A DNA stretch of 23,956 bases, from the NCBI GenBank assembly GCA_964560325.1, contig CAZLLV010000114.1, positions 1-23,956 of the forward strand. The letters run 5' to 3'. Source of the DNA: CAZLLV01 sp964560325 (GTDB lineage Bacteria; Acidobacteriota; Thermoanaerobaculia; Multivoradales; DATKCC01). The notes below the pieces were generated by a model, which saw only the letters and a list, made by a program, of their open reading frames with translations, was not told the origin of the DNA and did not search any database. Shown piece after piece: positions 8,901-16,007 of the stretch. Position 1 is the first letter of the stretch; every line of letters begins with the position of its first letter. Position numbers and translations under genes: made by a program.

Positions 8901-10296
8901 CCAGGTACTCCCCCGCCCAGACCGTGTCCGGGTCCGCCGGGTCGGCCACGATGTGCCCCGCCTCGCCGCCGCCCACCGCCTGCCAGTCGGAGACGCGGAT
9001 GCCGCCGCCGTGCAGGCTGTCGCTCGGGCCGGAGGTGGTGCCCCAGTCCTGGAGCGTCGCCATCACGCGGTAGGGCAGGTGCGTGTCGGTCGCGACGTGG
9101 TACGCCTGCGAGATCGGCAGCGGCGGCCGGCGCCAGGTCGCGCCGCCGTCGCGCGAGATCGCGATCCCGGCGTCGCTCCCTGCGGCGAGGCTCCGCGGGT
9201 CCTGCGGGTCGATCCAGACGTCGTGGAAATCCCAGCCGTCGGCCTCGGCACGCAGGACGGTGGCACCGCCGTCGATCGTCTTCAGCATCCCGACCTGAGG
9301 AAACCAGACGGTGTCGGCGTCGCTCGGGTCGACGGTGAGGGTGGTGTAGTACCAGGCGCGCTGGCGCAGGCCGCCGCTGTCGTTGATCCGCTCCCAACTC
9401 GCGCCGCCGTCGTCGGAACGGAAGAGGCCGCCCTCCTCCGCCTCGATCAGCGCGTAGACGCGGCTCGGATCGGAAGGCGCGAAGCGCACGCCGACCTTCC
9501 CCCACGGCTTCGCCGGCAGCCCGTCGTCCTCGACCTCCTCCCAGGTGTCGCCGCCGTCGCGCGAGCGGTGGAGACCGCTGCCCGGCCCGCCGCTCGTCAT
9601 GTTCCAGGGGTAGCGGCGCGCCTGCCAGAGGCCGGCGAGGAGGATGCGCGGGTTCGCCGGGTGGACCGCCACGTCGGAGGCGCCGGTGTTGTCGTCCTTC
9701 GCGAGCACCCGCTGCCAGGTGGCGCCGCCGTCGCGGGTCCGGTAGACGCCGCGCTCCGGGTTGGCCCCGAACGGCTTGCCGAGGACCGCGGCGTAGGCGG
9801 TGTCCGGGTCGCTCGGATGGACCACGAGGGTGCCGATCTGCCCGCGCTGCTCCCAGACGTGCTCCCAGGTGTCGCCGCCGTCGCGCGAGCGGTAGATGCC
9901 GTCCCCCTCGACCACGTTGCCCCGGATGTTCGCCTCGCCGGCGCCGACGTAGATCACGTTCGGGTCGGACGGCGCGACCGCGATCGAGCCGGCCGACGGC
10001 ATGCCGGTGTCGTCGAAGATCGGCTCCCAGGAGCCCCCGCCGTCGCGGCTCCGCCAGACGCCGCCGGAGGCGGTCGCGACGTACCAGGAGAGCGGATCGC
10101 CCGGCACCCCGTGGACCCGCGTCACCCGTCCCCCCGCCGCCGGCCCGATCGAGCGGTAGGAGAGGCCGGCGAAGGGCTCGGCGCCGTCCTCGCCCTCTCC
10201 GTCCGCGGCGGAGACCGGAGGTATGGCGAGAACGACGAGCGCGAGCGTCAGGACGAGGGTGACGAGTGGCGACCGGACGGGATGAGGACCGGGCAT
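5980..10296 (-). CDS. Secreted fusion: sortilin/BNR-type Asp-box propeller protein + amidohydrolase (PF04909-like)
   Basis: One uninterrupted 1438-residue protein. Residues 1-30 are a signal peptide ending PPVSA. Residues about 40-800 carry at least ten Asp-box motifs (SRDGGDTW, TRDGGATW, SDDGGASW, SPDGGASW and similar), the mark of VPS10/sortilin-like beta-propellers often called glycosyl hydrolase-like although most lack known activity. Residues 830-1080 hold a beta-sandwich region and a helical tail. From about residue 1090 a complete amidohydrolase barrel follows: metal ligands HNH (His1107, His1109), a lysine in GLKIYKSLGM (Lys1215 or Lys1218), His1256 in LIHSADP, His1316 in INAHLGW and Asp1371 in LFGKDSWNP. 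To my knowledge these two parts usually occur as separate secreted proteins; here they are joined with no internal signal peptide. ATG 10296 follows a strong AAAGGAGCC. Substrate unknown; periplasmic or extracellular hydrolysis is inferred. Confidence 0.9.
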   Translation of the reverse strand: MPGPHPVRSPLVTLVLTLALVVLAIPPVSAADGEGEDGAEPFAGLSYRSIGPAAGGRVTRVHGVPGDPLSWYVATASGGVWRSRDGGGSWEPIFDDTGMPSAGSIAVAPSDPNVIYVGAGEANIRGNVVEGDGIYRSRDGGDTWEHVWEQRGQIGTLVVHPSDPDTAYAAVLGKPFGANPERGVYRTRDGGATWQRVLAKDDNTGASDVAVHPANPRILLAGLWQARRYPWNMTSGGPGSGLHRSRDGGDTWEEVEDDGLPAKPWGKVGVRFAPSDPSRVYALIEAEEGGLFRSDDGGASWERINDSGGLRQRAWYYTTLTVDPSDADTVWFPQVGMLKTIDGGATVLRAEADGWDFHDVWIDPQDPRSLAAGSDAGIAISRDGGATWRRPPLPISQAYHVATDTHLPYRVMATLQDWGTTSGPSDSLHGGGIRVSDWQAVGGGEAGHIVADPADPDTVWAGEYLGVITRHDRKTGRSRNVSIYPWNGSGHPAGDLEHRFQWTAPIVVSPHDSSVVYHAANVLFRTSDGGQGWRAVSPDLTRDDESKQGWPGGPITGDVTGVETYGTIFAVAESPIEAGLLWAGTDDGRVHLTRDGGATWTEVTANLPGLPEWATVAAIEPSPHRAGTAWLVADAHRLDDPRPYLWRTDDLGATWRSLTAGLPDDVHLRAVREDPEVPGLLYLGTDRGVRFSPDGGASWRSLQLDLPPVPVADLLVHVNEEGADLVLGTQGRSLWVLDDLTPVREAAAAAPEGLRLFPPPPALRWHERDLVGSDDGAGANPPRGLLVTYWLPEAAVEDEEDEIVLEVIDAAGRTVRTLTSSPEPWEIGPEHPDFPPGFEIEAELSADAGYNREAWDLAWEGAGFAEGALVDWGHPTRGAPALPGEYTLRLTAGGETAETTATVLPDPRSDVPAEALEEQLDFALALRDDLRRTIAAIGTVRELRTRLARRVGLVDEEGGDLAGMAAAIVEKLDGLEARLHNREAEVTYDILSGRDGGAQLYSQLSPLYSFAVEGEGAPTQGMREVAAEHRATLVALEAELARIVEDDLAAYERRACEELPYARPVREDLEVPPGLVVPWFYEYDPPSTLVVEEHPTSRAKYPFVDVHNHQRQMADFTEAEWNELLAAMDGMNRAVLVNPSGRGFRLIARPDGTTGFGFGGTETVRAGIEAAGEHAPGRVVAFTNLDTSELGTPGWAEAAVAQLEADVAAGARGLKIYKSLGMGSVDAAGERIAIDDPRLDPVWAKCGELGIPVLIHSADPAAFWQERTPENERLLELMERAGRYQGDGENPGFEEILAEQHRLFHNHPETIFINAHLGWMGNDLARLGALLDELPNVYTEIGAVLAELGRQPRAAREFLVRYQDRVLFGKDSWNPEEYPVYFRVLETGDEYFDYYRRRHAFWKMYGLDLPDEVLKKIYYANALRIVPGLDRSLFPPVP
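9538..9893 (-). repeat. 32-base exact repeat (9538-9569 and 9862-9893) encoding Asp-box motifs
   Basis: An identical 32-base string is found at 9538-9569 and 9862-9893, both in the same frame of the fusion gene and both encoding RSRDGGDTWE. Shorter near copies occur at other Asp boxes (for example near 8503 and 9715). The identity at wobble positions suggests either recent internal duplication or gene conversion, or simply strong codon bias on a conserved motif. Confidence 0.6.
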
Positions 10297-10302
10297 GCGA
10301 CG

Positions 10303-10322
10303 GCTCCTTTCGAGAGAGGAGC
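10303..10322 (-). promoter_or_regulatory. Hairpin overlapping the ribosome-binding site of the secreted fusion gene
   Basis: In the transcript of the minus strand, GCTCCT at the 5' side can pair with AGGAGC (6 bp, 8-base loop). The second arm is the core of the Shine-Dalgarno sequence AAAGGAGCC that precedes the ATG at 10296. Such a stem could lower translation unless opened. The stem is short, so a regulatory role is only a possibility. Confidence 0.3.
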
Positions 10323-10352
10323 GCCGAGTCTACTGCGGGCGACGGATGCGCG

Positions 10353-11324
10353 TCAGGAAGCCGCGCACGCCGCGGCCGGGTGGGCGAGGAAGGTGCGCAG
10401 GTGCCCGGCGAGGGCTTCGGGGCGCTCTTCCATCGGCATGTGACCGACGCCGGGGATCGTCACGAAGCGGTGGCAGGGGACGAGGCGCGTCGCCTTGCGT
10501 CCCGCCGCCACGGAGATCAGCGTGTCCTCCTCGCCCCAGACCACCAGCGTCGGCACCGACAGGTCCTCGAGATCGACCTCGCGCTCCGGCTCGGGCGCCG
10601 GCGCGGTGATGCCGTAGTAGGCGCGCGGCGCGTTCTCGATCTTGAGGCGGTCGAGGTAGGCGGCGACCAGCTCGGGCGTGACCAGCGAGCCGTCGGCAAA
10701 CGAGCTCTCGAGCGCGCGGCGGACCATCGCGGGGCGGAGCGCCCGTACCCGGACGAAGAGCTGGGTCAGCGGCCGCACCGCGGCCAGACGGGTGCGCCGG
10801 ATCTGCGGATAGTCGGGGTGCGCGGAATCGACCAGCGTGAGCGACCGCACCCGATCCGGATGCAGGACGGCCAGCGCCGCGGCGAGGGCGCCGCCGTAGG
10901 AGTGGCCGACCACGTGGGTGCGCTCGACGCCCAGACGGTCGAGGACGCCGAGCACCAGCTCGATCTGCCCGTCGCGCGTGTACGGCTCGATGCCGGGCGG
11001 CCGCTCGGTGAGGCCGAAGCCGCGCAGGTCGAGAGCGAGCGTCCGGTAGCCGGGCAGCCGCGCGGTCACCTCGCGCCAGGAGTAGCTCGAGGCGCCGAAG
11101 CCGTGGAGGAAGACGACCGTCTCGGCGTCGCCTGCGGAGGCGACCGCGGCCGCGGCCGGGCGGTCGACGACGTAGACGGTCTGTCCGGCGGCCTGGACGA
11201 AGCGGTCCGCCGGCACCGCGGCCCGAGCCTCCTCGTACGGCGTCAGCGCCACGCAGCCCGAAGACGCGAACGCGACGGCGACCAGCAGCGGGAGAAGCAG
11301 GAACGACGGGAGGACCCCCCTCAC
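10353..11324 (-). CDS. Lipoprotein alpha/beta-fold hydrolase
   Basis: A 323-residue protein starting at GTG 11324, which overlaps the TGA of the upstream CoA-transferase gene (GTGA) and follows GGAGGG. The N-terminus is a lipoprotein signal: VRG, a hydrophobic core, then ASSGC with Cys24 as the lipidated residue. The rest is a classic alpha/beta hydrolase: oxyanion motif FLHGFGASSYSW (72-83), DLRGFG (99-104), nucleophile elbow VVGHSYGG (Ser142), Asp267 in VVWGEEDTLI and His295 in IPGVGHMP. The complete triad predicts an active esterase, lipase or C-C bond hydrolase; substrate unknown. The frame stays open much further upstream, but that part is a low-complexity shadow of the CoA-transferase gene, so the GTG with its signal peptide is preferred. 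The lipobox places it on a membrane surface outside the cytoplasm. Codon-level coupling to the CoA-transferase suggests joint expression. Confidence 0.9.
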   Translation of the reverse strand: MRGVLPSFLLLPLLVAVAFASSGCVALTPYEEARAAVPADRFVQAAGQTVYVVDRPAAAAVASAGDAETVVFLHGFGASSYSWREVTARLPGYRTLALDLRGFGLTERPPGIEPYTRDGQIELVLGVLDRLGVERTHVVGHSYGGALAAALAVLHPDRVRSLTLVDSAHPDYPQIRRTRLAAVRPLTQLFVRVRALRPAMVRRALESSFADGSLVTPELVAAYLDRLKIENAPRAYYGITAPAPEPEREVDLEDLSVPTLVVWGEEDTLISVAAGRKATRLVPCHRFVTIPGVGHMPMEERPEALAGHLRTFLAHPAAACAAS

Positions 11325-13312
11325 AAATACCCACCCTCCACCAAAGCAAAAACCACCGCCCGCGCCATCAGCTCCTCCTTCACCCCGTCCGCCTCCGCCA
11401 ACCCCATCCGCTCCAGGTACGGCCGCGCCTCCTCCGGCACGTTCACCAACTTCTTCACCCCCTCCAGATCGGGGAGGAGCGACAGGTCCCGGTTCTCGAT
11501 CTTCTTCTGCATGCCGCGCAGCGCCCGCGTCAGCGTCAGTTCGACCGCCGTCAGATCGGTGCCGAACGGCAGCTCCTCGAAGTGCCCCCGCTCCCGGAAC
11601 GGCGCGAGCGCCGCCTCCAGCCGCTCGGGCGTGTTCTCCCGGCACCGGTCGGGGATCCGGTACCCCTTCCCGATCTTCCCCGCCCGCTTCGCCTCCTCGA
11701 GCAGGCCCTCCTGGAAGCGCGCGTCGGCGACCGAGAGCATCGCCGCCACCACCTCCGCGTCGCTCTTGCCGCGCAGATCGGCGATCCCGTACTCGGTGAT
11801 CACGATGTCGCGCAGGTGGCGCGGGATGGTCGTGTGTCCGTACGAGAAGCGGAGGTTCGAGACCGACTCGCCGCCGGTCTCGCGCTGCGAACGGATCATC
11901 AGGATCGACCGGCCGTCGTCGAGCGCCTGCGCCATCGAGACGAAGTTGTACTGGCCGCCGACGCCGGAGACCACCCGCCCATCCTCCAGACCGTCCGAGG
12001 CGATGGCGCCGAGCAGGGTCGCGATCATCCCGGTGTTGACGAAGCGGGCGTGGCGGCGCTGCGCGCGCTTGAGCTCCTCCTGACCGTAGAGCTCGTTGAC
12101 GAACGAGATGCCGGTCATCTCGAAGAGCTCGCGCTCGGCGCGGGGCATGTCGCGGAGCGCCTGGTAGAAGCCCTTCGGCCCGAGGAAAAAGCAGGCGTGG
12201 GCCAGCCGGCCGCCCTGCAGCTCGTCGCCGAGGGACGCCTCGAGCTCAGGATCCTCGTCGATCCGCCGCTGGAGCTCCGCGTCCGGATAGACCTTGCGCT
12301 TCAGGATGCCGCTCCGGTAGAGCTCGAGGAAGCCGTCGACCAGCATCTCCGAGGCGCCGTAGAGGCCGCGCTCGAACGGTCCCGTGCCGCCCCACGCCTC
12401 GATCAGCTCCCCGTAGCGCGCGGGGATCTCGAACGCGTCGAGCGCCTCCCGGTAGATCGCGTTCTCCCGGTGGCGCATCTGAAGCGCCCGGACGATCGCG
12501 TCGCCGAGCGAGCCGATGCCGATCTGGAGCGTGCCGCCGTCGCGGATCAGCGCCGAGACGTGGAGCGCGATCGCGTGGTCGACGGTGTCGATCGGCAGGT
12601 CGGGCGCGCCGAAGAGCGGAAACTCGAGCTCCGGCCGGTCGATCACCCCGTGGAAGGCCGACGGCTCGACCACCGCGTCGCCGTAGAGGAAGGGGAGGTT
12701 CCGGTTCACCTGGGCGAGGATCGCGACCGGGTGCCCCTGGCGCTCGCGCTCGCGCAGCGCCGGCAGCAGGTCGACCGTCAGGTCGGAGTTGCACGACAGG
12801 CTGTAGGCGAGGCGCGGCTTCCCGTCCGGCCCCGGCACCTCCTCCGCCGCCACCGTCTGCGCCAGCACGTTCATGCCGACGTGCAGCAGGTCGCGCACGA
12901 CGTGGCTGTAGTTGGCCGAGATGTAGCTCTGCTGCGCGCGCGGGCTGCCGAGCATCGAGCCGGGGCGGAAGTAGAACTCCCGCACCTCGACGTTCTCCGG
13001 CAGGGAGCCCTCGCGCATCGGGTCGACCCACGCGAGCTCCGGGTAGCCGCCGAACAGCCGCTCGTTCATCGGCTCGACCAGCCGGCGCTCGAGCTCGCTC
13101 GACCAGCGGGGCGGGGCGAGCGTCAAGGCGGTGTAGATCGTCAGGTCGATCGACGGGTCGTCGGCGGCGCGCCGGTAGAAGGCGTTCGCGAGGTGGTTCG
13201 CCTTGCCGAGGCCGAGGGGGGTGCCGAGAATGACGCGGCGGCCGACGCGTTCGAGCGTCGCCTCCACCATCGCGTCGACCGAGTCGTAGTACCGGGGGCG
13301 TTCGGTGGTCAT
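11321..13312 (-). CDS. Acetyl-CoA hydrolase/CoA-transferase family protein (Cat1/4-hydroxybutyrate CoA-transferase-like)
   Basis: A 663-residue class I CoA-transferase-type protein. The N-terminal half has the family start GRRVILGTPLGLGKANHLAN (24-43) with an insertion-rich region after it. The glycine-rich TLQIGIGSLGDAIVRAL (about 271-287) is the CoA-binding turn, and GLYGASEMLVDGF carries Glu322, which lines up with the catalytic Glu that forms the gamma-glutamyl-CoA thioester in 4-hydroxybutyrate and succinyl-CoA:acetate CoA-transferases. The C-terminal domain has VSGVGGQYNFVSMAQ and VITEYGIADLRGKSD, both diagnostic for the acetyl-CoA hydrolase/transferase C-terminal domain. It is longer than the common 430-500 residue enzymes, but a long subgroup of about 650 residues exists. 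It would move CoA between short acyl groups, or hydrolyse acyl-CoA, in the cytoplasm; the acyl pair is not predictable. It starts 40 bases after the CheB-CheR gene and ends in a GTGA overlap with the lipoprotein hydrolase. Confidence 0.9.
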   Translation of the reverse strand: MTTERPRYYDSVDAMVEATLERVGRRVILGTPLGLGKANHLANAFYRRAADDPSIDLTIYTALTLAPPRWSSELERRLVEPMNERLFGGYPELAWVDPMREGSLPENVEVREFYFRPGSMLGSPRAQQSYISANYSHVVRDLLHVGMNVLAQTVAAEEVPGPDGKPRLAYSLSCNSDLTVDLLPALRERERQGHPVAILAQVNRNLPFLYGDAVVEPSAFHGVIDRPELEFPLFGAPDLPIDTVDHAIALHVSALIRDGGTLQIGIGSLGDAIVRALQMRHRENAIYREALDAFEIPARYGELIEAWGGTGPFERGLYGASEMLVDGFLELYRSGILKRKVYPDAELQRRIDEDPELEASLGDELQGGRLAHACFFLGPKGFYQALRDMPRAERELFEMTGISFVNELYGQEELKRAQRRHARFVNTGMIATLLGAIASDGLEDGRVVSGVGGQYNFVSMAQALDDGRSILMIRSQRETGGESVSNLRFSYGHTTIPRHLRDIVITEYGIADLRGKSDAEVVAAMLSVADARFQEGLLEEAKRAGKIGKGYRIPDRCRENTPERLEAALAPFRERGHFEELPFGTDLTAVELTLTRALRGMQKKIENRDLSLLPDLEGVKKLVNVPEEARPYLERMGLAEADGVKEELMARAVVFALVEGGYL

Positions 13313-13352
13313 GCCCCCATTCTCTCCCAGCCCGCCCGGGCGCCGCAGGCGC

Positions 13353-16007
13353 TCACGCCTCGCGGCTGCCCTCCTCCACGCGCTCCTCCAGCGACTCGGC
13401 GAGCCGGCGCAGCTCCTCCTCGGCCCGCTTGCGCGCCGTGATGTCGACCATGGTGATGACCACGCCTTCGATGCGATCCTCGGTGCTCCGGTACGGCAGC
13501 ACCCGCGTCAGGTACCAGCGGCCCTCGTCGTCCTCGACCTCGCGCTCGACCGGCATCAGCCGCCGGAGCACCTCCTCGGCGTCCTCCTGGAGCTCGGGGT
13601 AGCCGAGGCGGTGGGTGAGGTCGGAGATCGGCCGGCCCCGGTCGGTCGCCCGCACGCTGAAGATCTCGCTCACGTTCGGCGTGAACCACATGATGCGGAA
13701 GCCGCGGTCGAGGAAGAGGGTGGCGATGTCGGTCGCGGTCAGGAGGTTCTGCAGGTCGCCGGAGAGCTGGGCCAGCTCCTCCACCTTGTGCCGGTTCTCC
13801 TGGATCACCGTCTGGAGCTCCTCGTTCATGCTCTGGAGCTCCTCCTTGCTCGTCTCGAGCTCCTCCAGCGTCGAGCGCAGCTCCTCGTTGGCCGACTGGA
13901 GCTCTTCGTTCGACGCCCGCATCTCCTCCTGGCTGATCTCGTAGTCGTCGAGCATCCCCTGGAGCCGCTCTCGGGTCAGATCGAGCTCGGCCTCGATCTC
14001 GCGGACCCGCGACGCGCCGCGGGCGGCCGCTTCGTCCTCGCCGTCCTCGCCCTCGTCGCTCGGCGGCGGAGGCTCGTGCGACGGCTCGTGCTCGTCGAAG
14101 ATCACCAGCACGAAGCCCTCCTGCCGCGGCTCGAGCGCCGGCCGCACGTCGAGGACCACGGAGCGCCGCGTGCCGTCGAACCGCACCCCGAGCGGCCGCG
14201 AGCGCTGCGGCTCCCGCCGGGCGCGCGCCGCGTGGAGACCGGCCCGCAGCTCCAGCCGCAGCTCCTCGCGCACCAGCTTGTACACGCTCATCGTCGGCTC
14301 CCCGCCCGGCGGCACCAGGTAGCGCCCGGCGTGCTCCGACAGGTGCACCACCTTGTCGTCCGGGCTCACCAAGACGCTCGGCGGTGCGTACCGCTCGACC
14401 ATCCGCTGGTGGAGCCGTCCGTAAGCGAGCGGCTCGCGCACGCGCTCCGGCGCCTCGACCTCCTCGCTGACCGGGGACTTCGGGGTCAGGGGGAAGACCG
14501 GCAGGCGCGGATCGCGTGCCGGGACGTTGCGCTTCCGGTAGAGGCAGCGCTTCTTGTCCTCGGTGCGGAAGAGCTCGCCGCCTTCGACCGTCTCGGAGCT
14601 GCCGAGCAGCAGATAGCCGTTCGGCTCCAGCGCGTAGTGGAAGACCTCGATCACCTCGCGCTGCACGTCGCGCTGCAGGTAGATCAGGAGGTTCCGGCAC
14701 GTGATCAGGTCGATCCGCGAGAAGGGGGGGTCGCTGAGCAGGTTGTGGGGCGAGAAGACGATCAGCTCCCGGACCCCTTTGCGGATGCGGTAGCCGCCGC
14801 CCTCCTCGGTGAAGTACCGCCGCAGCCGCTCCGGGCTCACCTCGGTCTCGACGCCGCTCGCGTAGAAACCGTCCCGGGCGAGCTCGAGGGAGCGCTCGTG
14901 GAGGTCCGACGCGAAGACCTGGATGCGGGGCGGCGGGTCGTGCCGCGCCCGCTCTTCGAGGAGGAGGATCGCGAGGGAGTACGCCTCCTCGCCGGTGGCG
15001 CACCCGACGCTCCAGACGCGTACGCTGTCGTTCTCGTCCTTGCCCTCGAAGATCCGGGGCAACACCTCCGCCGCCAGGGTCTCGAAGACCTCGGGGTCGC
15101 GGAAGAAGCTGGTGACGGTGATCAGCAGGTCGTCCGCCAGGTTCCGGACCTCCTCCGGCCGCCGGCGCAGGAGCTCGAGGTACTCGGGGAGCTCCTCGAT
15201 CACGTTGAGCTGCATGCGGCGGGCGATCCGGCGCAGGATCGTCGAGCGCTTGTAGCGGCTGAAGTCCCGGCCGGTCCCGGCGCGGAGCTGGGCGAAGACC
15301 TTCTGGAGGAGCCGACGTTCCTCGCCGGCGGGCCCGGTCTCCTCCCCGGTCACCCGGACCCGCGGCTGGGTCCGGGCGAAGCGGATCAGCGTCGACGGCA
15401 TCTCCGCGAGTGGCAGCACGACGTCCACCAGGCCGGTGGCGATCGCGCTCTGCGGCATGCCGTCGTACTCGGCCTCGCTCGGATCCTGCACGACCGCCAG
15501 GCCGCCCCTCTCCTTGATCGCCTTGATGCCGAGGGCGCCGTCGCTCCCGGTGCCGGTCAGGATCACCCCGATCGAACGGCCGTCGTGAGCGCGGGAGAGG
15601 GTACGGAAGAAGTGGTCGATCGGGGCGCGCTCGCGCCGGCGCTCTTCGAGCTTGGTGAGCCGCAGGTGGGTGTCGATCGCGTTCAGGTTGGCGTTCGGCG
15701 GGATGACGTAGACGCGGTTCGGCTCGAGCCGGATCGTTTCGGTCACCTGCTCGACCGGGATGCCGACGAACGGTTGGAGGAGGTCGGCGAGGTGGCTCTC
15801 GTGGTCGGGCGAGAGGTGGACCACGACGACGTAGGCGAGCCCACTGTCCTCCGGTATGTGAGCGAAGAACGTCTTGAGCGCCCCGAGGCCGCCGGCCGAG
15901 GCGCCGATGCCGACGACGACCGGACCGGACGGCGGCTGCCCGTCCTCGGTCTCCGCGTCCTTCTCCTCGTCCAGCTCTCCCGCCGTGTCGTGATCGTCGA
16001 GCCTCAT
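13353..16007 (-). CDS. CheB-CheR-coiled-coil-PAS fusion signalling protein without a kinase domain
   Basis: An 884-residue soluble protein. Residues 28-215 are a CheB methylesterase domain with the full triad: Ser37 in GIGASAGG, His64 in VVVHLSPDH and Asp156 in TGTGSDGALG. There is no receiver domain before it. Residues about 228-500 are a CheR methyltransferase, with the N-terminal helical part (SRYKRSTILRRIARRM) and SAM-binding VWSVGCATGEEAYS near 330-345, then FSPHNLLSDPPFSRIDLITC. After a linker comes a long coiled coil (about 668-750) with six seven-residue NEEL-type repeats, then a PAS domain (about 750-860) and a short helix. The chain stops there; no histidine kinase follows. The ATG at 16007 overlaps the stop of the regulator gene (TGATG), so the two are translationally coupled. 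CheB/CheR pairs methylate and demethylate chemoreceptors, but no receptor, CheA or CheW gene is present, so the target is probably something else. Confidence 0.92.
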   Translation of the reverse strand: MRLDDHDTAGELDEEKDAETEDGQPPSGPVVVGIGASAGGLGALKTFFAHIPEDSGLAYVVVVHLSPDHESHLADLLQPFVGIPVEQVTETIRLEPNRVYVIPPNANLNAIDTHLRLTKLEERRRERAPIDHFFRTLSRAHDGRSIGVILTGTGSDGALGIKAIKERGGLAVVQDPSEAEYDGMPQSAIATGLVDVVLPLAEMPSTLIRFARTQPRVRVTGEETGPAGEERRLLQKVFAQLRAGTGRDFSRYKRSTILRRIARRMQLNVIEELPEYLELLRRRPEEVRNLADDLLITVTSFFRDPEVFETLAAEVLPRIFEGKDENDSVRVWSVGCATGEEAYSLAILLLEERARHDPPPRIQVFASDLHERSLELARDGFYASGVETEVSPERLRRYFTEEGGGYRIRKGVRELIVFSPHNLLSDPPFSRIDLITCRNLLIYLQRDVQREVIEVFHYALEPNGYLLLGSSETVEGGELFRTEDKKRCLYRKRNVPARDPRLPVFPLTPKSPVSEEVEAPERVREPLAYGRLHQRMVERYAPPSVLVSPDDKVVHLSEHAGRYLVPPGGEPTMSVYKLVREELRLELRAGLHAARARREPQRSRPLGVRFDGTRRSVVLDVRPALEPRQEGFVLVIFDEHEPSHEPPPPSDEGEDGEDEAAARGASRVREIEAELDLTRERLQGMLDDYEISQEEMRASNEELQSANEELRSTLEELETSKEELQSMNEELQTVIQENRHKVEELAQLSGDLQNLLTATDIATLFLDRGFRIMWFTPNVSEIFSVRATDRGRPISDLTHRLGYPELQEDAEEVLRRLMPVEREVEDDEGRWYLTRVLPYRSTEDRIEGVVITMVDITARKRAEEELRRLAESLEERVEEGSREA
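13788..13913 (-). repeat. Six heptad repeats (NEEL type) in the CheB-CheR fusion coiled coil
   Basis: This stretch encodes 42 residues that fall into six exact seven-residue units: SNEELQS, ANEELRS, TLEELET, SKEELQS, MNEELQT and VIQENRH. The same arrangement, in the same position before a PAS domain, is found in the neighbouring kinase (18240-18365). The regular period marks a parallel coiled coil of the signalling-helix kind. Confidence 0.85.

Noticed and set aside
8500..9900. Possible CRISPR-like or tandem DNA repeats
   Set aside because: The repeated strings are irregularly spaced, in frame, and encode Asp-box motifs of one protein.
7675..10443. Plus-strand open frame of 922 codons opposite the Asp-box gene
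   Set aside because: Antisense shadow with no recognisable motif and an Arg/Val/Gly-biased composition.
10353..11645. Long 430-residue version of the alpha/beta hydrolase
   Set aside because: The extra N-terminal residues are Gly/Ala/Arg-rich and overlap the CoA-transferase gene; starting at GTG 11324 gives a proper lipoprotein signal.
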